Of a stretch of DNA of 64,000 nucleotides, positions 9,589 to 19,183 are shown in pieces (positions within the stretch are counted from its first letter, which is position 1; each line of letters starts with the position of its first letter). The notes under the pieces were generated by a model. That model did no database searches, was not told the DNA's origin, and worked only from the letters and a program-made list of their open reading frames with translations. The DNA comes from Gammaproteobacteria bacterium (GTDB taxonomy: Bacteria; Pseudomonadota; Gammaproteobacteria; Steroidobacterales; Foliamicaceae): assembly GCA_009844425.1 (NCBI GenBank), contig VYBN01000015.1:20132-84131 (forward strand), given 5' to 3'. Both the position numbers and the translations under genes were made by a program.

Positions 9589-12500
9589 ATGCCCAGCGAC
9601 TATGCAGCCATCACCCAAGAGAACATTCGGCGTCGAGGCGAGGACTTCGAAGACATAGGCAACTTTCTTGCAGAAAAGCTCTACGGCGACAGGTCTCACT
9701 TTATCTATGAGTTGCTTCAAAACGCGGAAGACGCTTTGTCCCGGCGTCGCGAACAGAACCCCGGCGCTCAATTTCCCCGCGACGTCACTTTTCACCTTTT
9801 CAGGGACCATCTTGAAGTCTCACATCACGGCCAACCCTTCGATGGTGAAGACGTATGCGGGATCTGCGACGTTCTGCGGGGCACCAAAGCTGAACGGCTC
9901 GATCGAATCGGTACGTTCGGCATTGGGTTCAAGTCCGTGTACGCCATCACGAGCGCGCCAGAGATTCACTCCGGAGGCGAACGTTTCGTCATCGAAAAGT
10001 TCATCCGTCCGAAGGAAGTTGCCCCGCGTCTGCCCGACGATGACGATCGGACGCTATTTCATTTTCCGTTCGACCACGCGTCATTCAGGCCCGAGGACGT
10101 ATTTCGGCTCATCGAAACAAAGCTGAAATCACTTGGCGCCCGCTCGCTATTGTTCCTCAGCGAAGTGAAGGCAATCGTCTGGCAAATTGAAGATGCGGAG
10201 CAAGGCTGTTACATGCGCGAAACGCATCCGAGCCAACACGGCGGATCTTTGGTGCAGATCATCGGTGAGAGTACGGGTCAACTGGACACCGAGGAGGAAT
10301 GGCTTGTGGAACGGCGGGATGTTCGGCATCCGACCCGATCGGAGACCCTGCCCGTCAAAGTGGCGTTCGGCATAGAGAACCAAACTGACGGCAAGTCAAT
10401 TCGGCAGCTACCACACTCGCCGCTCACCGTGTACTTTCCAACCGCACGGGAAACGGGCCTGTCCTTTCTGGCACACGGCCCCTTTGCTTCCACTCCGGCT
10501 CGCGACAACATCGAGAGCGACAGCGAATGGAACGGCTTGCTGCTCTCGGAACTCGCATCGTTGGTTGCGGACAGCTTGAAGACATGCAAGAAACACGGCT
10601 ATCTCGACACGAGCTTCCTTTCCCTGCTGCCCATAGACGAAGACACGTTTCCCGCCGACTCGCCATTCCGCCCGATCTACGACGCCGTTTTGGCGGCGTT
10701 GAGGGGTAGGCCGTTGATTCCCAGCGTAAGCGGGACACACGCTCCCGCAACCTCTCTTGTTCTTGGGCGCTCCAAGGAACTGCGCGACCTGCTTCCGTCC
10801 ACTCTATTAACGGAGCTGATGGGTGCGGAACCCGCGAGCCTGGACTGGGTGGACGCCGCCGTGACCGAGAATCGGCATCCGAAGTTATGGCGGTACTTAC
10901 GCGACAAGTGCGGCGTTCAGGTCGTCGACGCCGAGACATTCGCCCGCCACCTCACGCCCAACTTTCTCGACGCCCGCGACGACGCCTGGATGGTGCAGTT
11001 CTATACGTTTCTGGCGGGACAGGAAGCCTTATGGCGGGCCAAAGGCGCTTACCGGTATTCCCCAGAAGGGCCCCTCCGCAACAAGGCAATCATACGCTGC
11101 GAGGATGGGCAGCATCGGCCACCGTTCGATGCATTCGGGCGCCCCGCCGTTTTTCTCCCGATCGACTCCCCCTCCGACTACCCCATCGTCCGGCGGTCCG
11201 TGTATCAGAATCGGAACGCAGCGGAGTTTTTCCGAAGTCTGGGGCTGGTTCCGCCCGACCTTTGCGCAAGGGTCATCACGACAATTCTGCCGCTCTACAA
11301 GAGTGATCGGGACGTCGGGCACATGGAACACCAAGAGCATCTGGACACGATTCGGGATGCGATGCGCCTCATTGAGTCACCGTTGTATGCCCAAATGAAG
11401 CATTCATTGAAGTCCGCTTCCTGGGTCTTGGCGAGCAATGCCGCACACGGTTCGGAGGTTTACTTGCGCCCGACCGGTCTGTTTGTCCCGTCGCCCAACC
11501 TGCAGACCTTTTTTGAAGGGAACGACGACGCTTGGTTTCTCGCCGAGACCGAACAGGACATCGACTGGAATGCTCTGGGAGTTCGAAGCAAGCTGATCGT
11601 CAACTGTCGCGGGCTCAATGTCGCATCGCACAAATACGTGACGCTGGCATCCCGTCACGGATGGCACATGCGGGGCCAGGGTGGTTTTGACCCCAATACG
11701 ACCATAGACGGGCTTGAACATGCACTTGCCACCATCAACCGTGAGAAGGCTGCCTACATCTGGAACGATCTCCTTCCGCCTCTCATCAGGTTTCTGCACG
11801 GTCGATATCAGACCGCAACGCACCAGAACTACGACAATGCCACCACACGCGAAGGGGACTCGAAGCTGTGCAAGACACTGAAGGAGGAGGCATGGATCCC
11901 GGTCGGCGAAGACGAGTTTAAGCGGCCCGAAGAGTGCACGGTTGCAGACATGGTTGGCGAACTCAAGCGCAACGAGGAGCTCGCAATGGTTCTTGGCATA
12001 CAACCGGACCCCGCCATAGTTGCTGTTGAGAAGCACAGCGCCCGTAAGTCACTTGTCACCAAAGCCGGTTTCCAGCCTGAAATCGCCGCGCTGTTGGTGC
12101 AACACCGCGCTGTACTCACAATCGAGCTCATAACAGAGATTGTGGCCGCCCGCGACGAACATCGATCCAATTCTCCCGAGTTTCCTGAACGTCCGGTACC
12201 CAACAAGGAACGCCGTGCCAAGCGGGTGGGCAAGCGCGTTCGCAAAGCGGACCCAAAGACCTACGACAAACGCAAGCGATCCGTTCGAAAGACTGGTCCT
12301 CAGCAATCACCGAAGGTGTGGCTCCGCGGGATGTACACAAACGCACGGGACGTCACCGTATGCCAAATGTGCCGCAATGGGATGCCGTTTCGGGTACCGA
12401 AGACCGGGGAATACTACTTCGAAGCCGTCCAGGTCGCGGACAACTTCTCGGTGGAGGACCACTGCCTTTATCTCGCCCTTTGTCCGCTCTGCGCTGCGAA

Positions 12501-12681
12501 GTACACCGTACTCGTCAAGAAGGACGAAAACCGTCTGTCAGAGTTTGTTTGGGCGATTGAACAGGCGGAACCTACCGACTACGAAATCCCGGTCCAGCTA
12601 AACGGTCGTCCCGCGTCAGTCCGATTCGTTGAAACCCATATACTCGATCTCAAGGCCGCTCTCGCAGAATGCTTGTCGTAG
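9589..12681 (+). CDS. Sacsin-like GHKL ATPase with C-terminal zinc finger
   Basis: A 1,030-residue protein. The N-terminus is a sacsin/Hsp90-type GHKL ATPase: ELLQNAEDA at 41-49 (Asn and Asp of the N box), HHGQPF at 79-84 and IGTFGIGFKS at 107-116. A long middle part (about 200-850) has no domain I can name. Around 870-905 there is a strongly basic linker. The C-terminus has CQMC at 925-928 and CPLC at 965-968, framing EAVQV, like a treble-clef or HNH-type zinc finger that lacks the catalytic histidines. Pairing with an SNF2 helicase is typical of defence islands. The role could be sensing or remodelling coupled to the helicase; that is inference. Confidence 0.7.
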   Translation: MPSDYAAITQENIRRRGEDFEDIGNFLAEKLYGDRSHFIYELLQNAEDALSRRREQNPGAQFPRDVTFHLFRDHLEVSHHGQPFDGEDVCGICDVLRGTKAERLDRIGTFGIGFKSVYAITSAPEIHSGGERFVIEKFIRPKEVAPRLPDDDDRTLFHFPFDHASFRPEDVFRLIETKLKSLGARSLLFLSEVKAIVWQIEDAEQGCYMRETHPSQHGGSLVQIIGESTGQLDTEEEWLVERRDVRHPTRSETLPVKVAFGIENQTDGKSIRQLPHSPLTVYFPTARETGLSFLAHGPFASTPARDNIESDSEWNGLLLSELASLVADSLKTCKKHGYLDTSFLSLLPIDEDTFPADSPFRPIYDAVLAALRGRPLIPSVSGTHAPATSLVLGRSKELRDLLPSTLLTELMGAEPASLDWVDAAVTENRHPKLWRYLRDKCGVQVVDAETFARHLTPNFLDARDDAWMVQFYTFLAGQEALWRAKGAYRYSPEGPLRNKAIIRCEDGQHRPPFDAFGRPAVFLPIDSPSDYPIVRRSVYQNRNAAEFFRSLGLVPPDLCARVITTILPLYKSDRDVGHMEHQEHLDTIRDAMRLIESPLYAQMKHSLKSASWVLASNAAHGSEVYLRPTGLFVPSPNLQTFFEGNDDAWFLAETEQDIDWNALGVRSKLIVNCRGLNVASHKYVTLASRHGWHMRGQGGFDPNTTIDGLEHALATINREKAAYIWNDLLPPLIRFLHGRYQTATHQNYDNATTREGDSKLCKTLKEEAWIPVGEDEFKRPEECTVADMVGELKRNEELAMVLGIQPDPAIVAVEKHSARKSLVTKAGFQPEIAALLVQHRAVLTIELITEIVAARDEHRSNSPEFPERPVPNKERRAKRVGKRVRKADPKTYDKRKRSVRKTGPQQSPKVWLRGMYTNARDVTVCQMCRNGMPFRVPKTGEYYFEAVQVADNFSVEDHCLYLALCPLCAAKYTVLVKKDENRLSEFVWAIEQAEPTDYEIPVQLNGRPASVRFVETHILDLKAALAECLS

Positions 12682-12941
12682 CCAGGCATCGTGCGTCCTG
12701 ATGTCCTTGTAATCCAACCCGACCTTCCACGTACGCCAATTGCACGGCGGCGACGCAGCCTTTTGTCCAGTCTGCGGACTCTTTGAATTGAACGACTTCT
12801 CCTCATCGGTAGATAACACCTCGATCCGCAAGTGAACCGTCGACCGCGCAGCGCTGGAACGCGCAGGCATTCACCACAATTCGCTTTCAAATTGCTTACG
12901 GCAATAGTGGGGGAGAATAAAACTACAGAAATTACAGGCGT
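12682..12941. other. Island edge, no convincing gene
   Basis: These 260 bases follow the GHKL gene. The plus strand has a short open stretch with CPVCGLF (near 12770), suggestive of half a zinc finger, but it has no start codon. The minus strand has an open frame of 84 codons that overlaps the GHKL 3' end. Neither has a recognisable family or a Shine-Dalgarno sequence. The stretch is best read as decayed DNA at the edge of the accessory island. Confidence 0.35.
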
Positions 12942-13010
12942 TTAGAACGAAATAAAGGCATGTATTGCATTTGTGTCGACAACGCATACCGCGGAGGCCG
13001 TGCTGCTCAT
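12942..13010 (-). pseudogene. Remnant of a PIN-domain (VapC-like) toxin
   Basis: A 22-codon minus-strand frame encodes VCVVDTNAIHAF and then stops. V-D-T-N is the signature at the start of PIN-domain ribonuclease toxins (first catalytic Asp). It begins 39 bases downstream of the antitoxin stop, where the toxin of such a pair belongs. The rest of the domain is missing, and no continuation was found in another frame. It is read as a deletion remnant. Confidence 0.5.
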
Positions 13011-13049
13011 ACGCTTGTTCCATCCCTGGCCATCGATCGAATTGCGGGC

Positions 13050-13286
13050 CTACCGGCCTGCTCGGGATTTCCGTGTTTCCTCCAACGCCAACTCCATCGC
13101 CTCTTCGGCGTCCAGTCCGGCGGTCCGCCTTGCCCTGGCGACCAGTTCCTGTGCGCTCTCGACCGGCTGTATGCCTCTGAGCCGCAGGCTTTCTTCGATT
13201 ATCGCGGCCATCGAACGGTTCTGTCGCGCCGCCGCCTCCTTCAGGGCGCGGTGGGTGCGATCGGCCAGGCTGATCGTAAGGCGGAC
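13050..13286 (-). CDS. Ribbon-helix-helix antitoxin-like protein
   Basis: A 78-residue protein starting MVRLTISLADRTH, then KEAAARQNRSMAAIIEESL: a beta strand followed by two helices, as in CopG/Arc-type DNA-binding antitoxins. A long charged C-terminal helix (ELVARARRTAGLDAEEAME) would wrap the toxin. The in-frame start 27 bases upstream is less likely because it breaks the conserved first strand. The toxin downstream is only a remnant, so this looks like an orphan antitoxin or transcription factor. It is divergent from murJ and marks the border between the accessory island and core genes. Confidence 0.65.
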   Translation of the reverse strand, partial: VRLTISLADRTHRALKEAAARQNRSMAAIIEESLRLRGIQPVESAQELVARARRTAGLDAEEAMELALEETRKSRAGR

Positions 13287-13339
13287 CATGGTGATAAAGA
13301 ACCATAACACCAATACACAAACTGGGCAACCCTTTTGGG

Positions 13340-13356
13340 CCGGCGCCGCGCGCCGG
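13340..13356 (+). other. GC hairpin before murJ
   Basis: CCGGCGC and GCGCCGG form a perfect 7-bp stem around a CGC loop, ending 16 bases before the murJ ATG. No T-tract follows, so it is not a clear terminator. It would sit in the murJ leader. Confidence 0.3.
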
Positions 13357-13372
13357 TAAACTGCCGGCTGGG

Positions 13373-14941
13373 ATGAACGACGTCAGGAAAAAAGGGCTGC
13401 TGGGGTCCTGGTCGCTGGTGGCGGGGCTTACGACCGTGTCCCGCGTGCTGGGCCTGGCGCGCGAGATCGCGTTCGCGTGGTTCGTCGGCGCCGGCGTGGT
13501 CATGGATGCGTTCATCGTCGCCTTCCGGATCCCGAGCCTGTTCCGGCATTTCTTCGCCGAGGGGGCGCTGTCGCAGAGCTTCGTGCCGGTTTACTCGGAG
13601 CGCATGGAGGCCGGAGACGGCAGGGAAGAGCTGGCGGACCTGCTGGGCCGGGTCATGGGCACGCTGGGCGCGGTCGTGGCCATTGTGTCGCTGATCGGAG
13701 TGTTATTCGCGCCGATCTTCGTGTGGCTGTGCGCTCCGGGGTTCGCGCTGCAGGGCGGCGAGTCCTACGAACAGGCGGTCACGATGCTGCGCCGCACCTT
13801 CCCGTACCTGTTCTTTATCTCGATCACGGCCATGCTGGCCGCGGTGCTGAATGCCCACCGCAAGTTTGCCGCCGCGGCCTTCACGCCCGTCATGATGAAT
13901 ATCTGCCTCATTGCGGCGGCCAGCCTTTACGCAATGCAATCGGGTACGCAGGGCGCGGTGCTTGGCTGGGGCGTGTTCGTCGCGGGTCTGGCGCAGATGA
14001 CGTTCCTGCTGTTCTTCGCCCGCTCCACCTGCGGCCCGTTCCGGCTGCAATGGGGTTGGCGCGACTCGAAGGTGCGGCGAATCCTGACCTTGATGGTGCC
14101 GGTCATCATCGGTTCGTCGGCGGCCCAGGTGGGCGTGGTCCTGGACACGATTCTTGCCAGCTTTCTCGTATCCGGGAGCATCAGCTGGCTCAACTTTTCC
14201 CAGCGCCTGATGGAATTTCCGCTGGGCGTGTTCGGCGTGGCCCTGGCCACGGTGGCGCTGCCCAGGCTGTCGCGCCTGCACGCCGCCGGGGAACGCGACG
14301 AATACCTGGCGTCCACGGGCTGGGCGATCCGCTCGGGTCTGGCCATTTCGCTGCCCTGCGCCGCAGGACTGTTCATTCTCGCGGAGCCGATCATGGCCAC
14401 GCTGTTCCTCGGCGGAAAGTTCAGCCTCCAGGATGTCGAAATGGCGGCCGTGAGCCTGCAGGCCTATGCCGTGGGACTGCCCGGACTGATCGGGATCAAG
14501 ACGCTGGTGCCGTCGTTCTTCGCCCGCCAGGACATGAAAACGCCGGTCAAGGTGGCGGTTGCGGCGCTGGCTTGCAAGTTCGTCGTGACGCTGCCGTTGC
14601 TCTGGTTCTGGGTGGCGCAGGACCTGCACGCGCCGCACGCGGTGCTGGCGGGCGGTACGGCGCTGGGCGCGACGATCAATGCGGCAGTGCTGTGGCTGCT
14701 GTTCAGGCGCCAGGATCCCGAGGGCAAGCGGGGCGCGATGTTCAGGCCGCTGCTCAGGATCGTTGTAGCGGTGGGCCTGTTATCGATGCTGTTGATCGAA
14801 TTCGCGCCGGCGCCCGCGCTCTGGCCCGAGGTTTCGCGGATTGTCCGGGTACTGTGGATACTGGCTTGCGTGGGCGGTGCCGCGGCGGCCTACTTCCTCT
14901 GCCTGTTCCTGACCGGCCATCGCTGGCGCGACACCGGATAG
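13373..14941 (+). CDS. murJ: Lipid II flippase MurJ
   Basis: A 522-residue MATE-like (MOP superfamily) integral membrane protein that moves lipid II across the inner membrane for peptidoglycan synthesis. It opens with SWSLVAGLTTVSRVLGLARE and continues with FRIPSLFRHFFAEGALSQSF, both hallmarks of MurJ/MviN, followed by about fourteen hydrophobic segments to the C-terminus. Length is normal. It is the first gene of murJ-ribF-ileS-lspA, a classical gammaproteobacterial order. The ribF start follows 11 bases after its stop. Upstream is the antitoxin rather than rpsT, which often occupies this place. Confidence 0.95.
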   Translation: MNDVRKKGLLGSWSLVAGLTTVSRVLGLAREIAFAWFVGAGVVMDAFIVAFRIPSLFRHFFAEGALSQSFVPVYSERMEAGDGREELADLLGRVMGTLGAVVAIVSLIGVLFAPIFVWLCAPGFALQGGESYEQAVTMLRRTFPYLFFISITAMLAAVLNAHRKFAAAAFTPVMMNICLIAAASLYAMQSGTQGAVLGWGVFVAGLAQMTFLLFFARSTCGPFRLQWGWRDSKVRRILTLMVPVIIGSSAAQVGVVLDTILASFLVSGSISWLNFSQRLMEFPLGVFGVALATVALPRLSRLHAAGERDEYLASTGWAIRSGLAISLPCAAGLFILAEPIMATLFLGGKFSLQDVEMAAVSLQAYAVGLPGLIGIKTLVPSFFARQDMKTPVKVAVAALACKFVVTLPLLWFWVAQDLHAPHAVLAGGTALGATINAAVLWLLFRRQDPEGKRGAMFRPLLRIVVAVGLLSMLLIEFAPAPALWPEVSRIVRVLWILACVGGAAAAYFLCLFLTGHRWRDTG

Positions 14942-14952
14942 ACTCGCAAGCG

Positions 14953-15888
14953 ATGCTTCTCCTACGCCGAATTTCCCGCTTGCCGGCCTCCATCGACCGC
15001 GGATGCGCCGTGACCATAGGCGGTTTCGACGGGATGCACGTCGGTCACCAGGAAGTGCTGGGCCGGGTCCTCAAGGCGGCCCGCGAGCGCAACCTGGCGG
15101 CGCTCGTGTTCAGCTTCGAGCCGTCGCCGAAGGAATTCATGGCACGCGGAGCGCCGCCGCCCAAGCTGATGACCCTGCGCGAGAAATGCGCCTCGCTCAA
15201 CGCGGCAGGGGTGGACGCCCTCTACTGCCCACCGTTCAACGATGCGATACGCACGCTCTCGCCGGATGACTTCATGCGCAAGCTGCTGGCCGGACTGCTG
15301 AATGCCTGGCACGTGATCCAGGGCCCGGGTTTCCGGTTCGGCTACCAGCGCGGCGGCGGAATGGATGAACTCGCGGCGGGGGGACGGAAGCTCGGCTTCA
15401 GCGTGGAGCAGGCGCCGCCCGTAAGCGTCGACGGCGAGCGCGTTTCCAGCACGGGCGTGCGGCGGGCGCTGGCGGCCTCGGACCTGGCGCAGGCCGCGAG
15501 GCTCCTGGGCCGCCGCTATTGCATGGGCGGGCGCGTTATTCACGGCTTGAAGATCGGCGCCGCGAAGCTGGGTTATCCCACGGCCAATATTGCCCTGAAA
15601 GGCCGCGTCAGTCCCATTGACGGGATCTTCGCCGTGCGCGTGCACGGGGTGGAGGACGAGCCGCTGGCGGGCGTGGCCAGCATCGGCTACCGGCCCACGG
15701 TGGGCGGCACGGAGAAGATCCTCGAGGCGCATATCTTCGACTTCAGCGGCGATCTGTACGGACGTTTCCTGGACATCGAGCCGGTGGCGAAGCTGCGCGA
15801 CGAAGTGCATTTCAAGAACCTCGAGGAATTGCGCGTGCAGATGGATCGCGACGCCGATCAGGCCCGCGAACTCTTGCGCGCCGCGTAG
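14953..15888 (+). CDS. ribF: Bifunctional riboflavin kinase/FAD synthetase
   Basis: A 311-residue enzyme that phosphorylates riboflavin to FMN and adenylates FMN to FAD. The N-terminal nucleotidyltransferase half has [16 protein letters not shown] (H-x-G-H) near residues 21-36 and a [10 protein letters not shown] motif near 170. The C-terminal kinase half begins [20 protein letters not shown] (near 196-215). Length is normal. The ATG at 14953 is chosen by alignment of MLLLRRI with known N-termini. It lies between murJ and ileS on the same strand. Confidence 0.94.
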   Translation: MLLLRRISRLPASIDRGCAVTIGGFDGMHVGHQEVLGRVLKAARERNLAALVFSFEPSPKEFMARGAPPPKLMTLREKCASLNAAGVDALYCPPFNDAIRTLSPDDFMRKLLAGLLNAWHVIQGPGFRFGYQRGGGMDELAAGGRKLGFSVEQAPPVSVDGERVSSTGVRRALAASDLAQAARLLGRRYCMGGRVIHGLKIGAAKLGYPTANIALKGRVSPIDGIFAVRVHGVEDEPLAGVASIGYRPTVGGTEKILEAHIFDFSGDLYGRFLDIEPVAKLRDEVHFKNLEELRVQMDRDADQARELLRAA

Positions 15889-15929
15889 TCGTTCGCCACA
15901 CTTCCGTTTCAAGCACACTACACGCCGAC

Positions 15930-18704
15930 ATGCCCGACTACCGCGACACCCTGAACCTGCCGCGTACGGCTTTTCCGATGCGCGCCAACCTGGCGCGCCG
16001 CGAGCCGGAAATGCTGCGCGAGTGGGAGAGCAGCGGGCGCTACGGGCGGATTCGCGAGCACATGGCCGGGCGGGAGAAGTTCACGCTGCTGGACGGCCCG
16101 CCCTACGCCAACGGCGCCATCCATATAGGTCACGCCTACAACAAGGTGCTCAAGGACCTCATCGTGAAGTCGAAGATCCTCGACGGCTACGACGCTCCGT
16201 ATGTTCCCGGTTGGGATTGCCATGGCCTGCCGATCGAGGTGCGGGTCGAGCGGGAACTGGGCCACGAGGCCGCCGTGCTGGACGGCGCCGCCTTTCGCGA
16301 GGCCTGCCGGCGCTACGCGGCAAGCCAGGTCGAAGGCCAGCGCGAGGACTTCCGGCGGCTCGGCGTGCTGGGCGAATGGGAACGTCCGTACCTGACCATG
16401 GCGGCCCGTTACGAGGCCAACCAGATTCGGGCGTTCGCGGAGATCTACGCCCGCGGGCACGTCTATCGTGGCCAGAAGCCGGTCCACTGGTGCCTGGACT
16501 GTGGGTCGGCGCTGGCGGAAGCGGAAGTCGAATACGAAGACAAGACCTCGATTGCCGTCGACGTGCGCTTCCTCGCGGACGATCCTGCCGATTTCCTTTC
16601 CCGCGTCCCGGGCGTGAAAGCGAGCGACGCGTCGTTGTACGTACCGATCTGGACTACCACGCCATGGACCCTGCCGGCCAACCGCGCGGTGGTGCTCAGC
16701 GACACGTTCGACTACGCGCTGATGGAGGCTGAGATCGACGGGCGGAACGAGCGCCTGGTGCTGGCTCGCGGGCTCGCAGAGGACGCCCTCGAGCGCTACG
16801 GCGCCACCGGCGTGCGCGAACTGGCCGGGTTCAAGGGCGCGCAACTCGCCGGCGTGAACCTGCGCCATCCGTTCTACGAACGCTTGGCGCCGGTGCTTAT
16901 CGCCAATTACGTCACGCTGGAAGCGGGCACCGGCGCCGTGCATACCGCGCCTGCGCACGGCCTGGACGACTTCGTGACCGGCCGCAAGGCGGGCCTGCCG
17001 ATGGACAACCCGCTCGGCATCGACGGGCACTTTCTTGAAGACACGGGCCTGGTGGGCGGGTTGCACGTAGAAGAGGCCGACCAGCGGATTCCCGACCTGC
17101 TGGCCGAGCGCGGCGCCTTGCTTTGCCGGGAGAACTACCGGCACAGCTATCCGCACTGCTGGCGGCACCATCGCCCGCTCCTGTTTACGTCGACCCCGCA
17201 GTGGTTCGTGGGGCTTGACCGGGAAGCGCTGCGCGACAAGGCCGCCGGGGCCATCGGGGAAGTGGACTGGTACCCGGGATGGGCCGAGCAGCGCATCGCG
17301 GGCATGGTCGAAACCCGCCCGGACTGGTGCATTTCGCGCAGCCGCTCCTGGGGCGTGCCGCTGCCGCTTCTGGTGGATCGGGAAACCGGCGAGCCGCACC
17401 CGGACTCGGCGCGGCTCATGGCGGAAATTGCGGAACGGATGGACGAGGACGGCATCGAGGCGTGGTTCGCGCTGGATCCCGCTGATGTGCTTGGAGACGG
17501 GGCGGAGCGCTACCGCAAGGTGACGGACGTGATGGACGTCTGGATGGACTCCGGACTGGTGCACCGCTGCGTGGGCGCCGAGCACCCGGAAATCGACAAC
17601 CCCGCGGACCTCTACGTGGAAGGCTCCGACCAGCATCGCGGCTGGTTCCAGTCGTCCCTGCTGACCTCGGTGGCCATCGACGGCCGCGCGCCGTATCGCG
17701 CGGTCCTGACGCACGGTTTCGCCGTGGACGAGCAGGGCCGCAAGCAGTCCAAGTCGCGCGGCAACGTCGTGGACCCGCGCGAGGTGGTCGACAAGCTGGG
17801 CGCGGACGTGCTCAGGCTGTGGGTCATGACCACCGACTACCGGCGCGAAATGAGCATTTCCGCGGACATCCTCACGCGCGTGTCCGACGCCTATCGCCGC
17901 CTGCGCAACACGGCCCGGTTTCTGCTCGGCAACCTCAGCGATTTCGACCCCGAACGGCATGCGGTGGCGCCCGAAGACGCCGTGGACCTGGACCTCTGGG
18001 CGTTGCGGAGGACCCGCGAACTCAACGATGCGGTCTGGAAGCACTACCGCAACTACGAGTTCCACCCGATATTCCAGCAGGTGCACAACTTCTGCGTCGT
18101 GGACATGGGCAATTTCTACCTGGACGTGATCAAGGACCGCCTCTACACGATGCCGGCGGACAGCCACGGCAGGCGTTCGGCGCAGACCACGCTGTGGCAT
18201 ATCGGCGAATGCCTGGCGCGCTGGCTGGCCCCGGTGCTCAGCTTCACGATCGAGGAGTTCTGGAAGGAATTTCCCGGCGACCGCCCCGAATCGGTATTCA
18301 TGTGCGCGCCGCACGAACTGCCGGATCTGCCCGAATGCCGGGCCGACTGGGACACGCTGCGCGAAACGCGCACGCTGGTGCTGGGCGTGATGGAGGAAGC
18401 GCGCAAGGCCGGCGAGGTGGGCTCGTCGCTGGAGGCGGAACTTGTAGTGACCGCCGATGACGCCACGCTGCCCGCATTGCAGCAACTGGGTGACGAGTTA
18501 CGCTTCGTCTTTATTTCCGCGGCGGTGGAGCTTGAGCCGGGCGAGGCAGGGCAGGCGCCCGTGTGCCGGGCGAGCGAACATCCCAAATGCGAACGCTGCT
18601 GGCACCGCGTGCCGGTGCGCCCGGAAGGCGAAAAACATGCGGGTCTGTGCGAACGTTGCGTCGTGAACGTCGAAGGCGAGGGCGAGGCGCGGTCCTGGGC
18701 ATGA
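15930..18704 (+). CDS. ileS: Isoleucyl-tRNA synthetase
   Basis: A 924-residue class Ia aminoacyl-tRNA synthetase. The HIGH motif is in [11 protein letters not shown] (near residue 68). The KMSKS loop reads KQSKS (in [10 protein letters not shown], near 606), a Met-to-Gln change. The editing domain includes [13 protein letters not shown]. The C-terminal zinc-binding motif [10 protein letters not shown] ... CERC is present, as in E. coli-type bacterial IleRS. Length is normal. Its stop overlaps the lspA start (ATGA), so the two are translationally coupled. Confidence 0.96.
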   Translation: MPDYRDTLNLPRTAFPMRANLARREPEMLREWESSGRYGRIREHMAGREKFTLLDGPPYANGAIHIGHAYNKVLKDLIVKSKILDGYDAPYVPGWDCHGLPIEVRVERELGHEAAVLDGAAFREACRRYAASQVEGQREDFRRLGVLGEWERPYLTMAARYEANQIRAFAEIYARGHVYRGQKPVHWCLDCGSALAEAEVEYEDKTSIAVDVRFLADDPADFLSRVPGVKASDASLYVPIWTTTPWTLPANRAVVLSDTFDYALMEAEIDGRNERLVLARGLAEDALERYGATGVRELAGFKGAQLAGVNLRHPFYERLAPVLIANYVTLEAGTGAVHTAPAHGLDDFVTGRKAGLPMDNPLGIDGHFLEDTGLVGGLHVEEADQRIPDLLAERGALLCRENYRHSYPHCWRHHRPLLFTSTPQWFVGLDREALRDKAAGAIGEVDWYPGWAEQRIAGMVETRPDWCISRSRSWGVPLPLLVDRETGEPHPDSARLMAEIAERMDEDGIEAWFALDPADVLGDGAERYRKVTDVMDVWMDSGLVHRCVGAEHPEIDNPADLYVEGSDQHRGWFQSSLLTSVAIDGRAPYRAVLTHGFAVDEQGRKQSKSRGNVVDPREVVDKLGADVLRLWVMTTDYRREMSISADILTRVSDAYRRLRNTARFLLGNLSDFDPERHAVAPEDAVDLDLWALRRTRELNDAVWKHYRNYEFHPIFQQVHNFCVVDMGNFYLDVIKDRLYTMPADSHGRRSAQTTLWHIGECLARWLAPVLSFTIEEFWKEFPGDRPESVFMCAPHELPDLPECRADWDTLRETRTLVLGVMEEARKAGEVGSSLEAELVVTADDATLPALQQLGDELRFVFISAAVELEPGEAGQAPVCRASEHPKCERCWHRVPVRPEGEKHAGLCERCVVNVEGEGEARSWA

Positions 18705-19183
18705 AAGCGCCGAGGTTCAGCGTATTGCTTTGGGTGTCCGCCGGCGTTGCGGTTGCCGACCAGGTCGTGAAGTGGATCGTCGCCGCGCGCCTGGACGAGT
18801 TGCAGCGCATCGTGGTGCTGCCGTTCTTCGACCTGGTACGCTGGCACAACACCGGCGCGGCCTTCGGGCTCCTGTCCAGCGCGTCCGGCTGGCAGAACGC
18901 GATGTTCCTGGTGCTGGGGCTGGTGCTGGTGGCATTCTTGGTATCGATGATGCGCGGCGCCTCGAAGGACGGTGACGCGCTCTGGGGGCTGGGCCTGGCG
19001 TTGATGACCGGCGGAGCGGTGGGCAATCTGATCGACCGCGTTGCGCGCGGCTACGTGCTGGATTACATATCGGTGCACTACGGCGGCTGGTACTTCCCGG
19101 CCTTCAACGTCGCCGATTCGGCCATCACCGTGGGCGTATGCATGGTGCTCCTTTACCTCATCCAACAGACCCGCACCACCTGA
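18701..19183 (+). CDS. lspA: Lipoprotein signal peptidase (signal peptidase II)
   Basis: A 160-residue inner-membrane aspartyl protease that removes signal peptides from prolipoproteins. It has four hydrophobic segments. The catalytic aspartates lie in [11 protein letters not shown] and [12 protein letters not shown], both at the conserved spacing. The start is the ATGA overlap with ileS. The usual next genes, fkpB and ispH, are absent; instead the space is filled by a palindromic repeat element and the convergent minor pilin operon begins. Confidence 0.95.
   Translation: MKAPRFSVLLWVSAGVAVADQVVKWIVAARLDELQRIVVLPFFDLVRWHNTGAAFGLLSSASGWQNAMFLVLGLVLVAFLVSMMRGASKDGDALWGLGLALMTGGAVGNLIDRVARGYVLDYISVHYGGWYFPAFNVADSAITVGVCMVLLYLIQQTRTT

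Noticed and set aside
1..12681. Calling the island a DISARM system
   Set aside because: A methylase and an SNF2 helicase are shared, but drmA, drmB and drmC are not present and a GHKL ATPase is. The name would be misleading without the upstream sequence.
12616..12870. An 84-codon minus-strand frame after the GHKL gene
   Set aside because: It has no known family and no Shine-Dalgarno, and partly overlaps the GHKL 3' end. Not strong enough to call.
13340..13356. Hairpin before murJ as a terminator
   Set aside because: No T-run follows, and it lies only 16 bases before the murJ start.
13477..14952. A long plus-strand frame running into ribF from upstream
   Set aside because: It overlaps murJ in another frame; the RibF family start is at 14953.
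15918..18485. An 855-codon minus-strand frame
   Set aside because: Antisense to ileS; no recognisable motifs and low-complexity composition.
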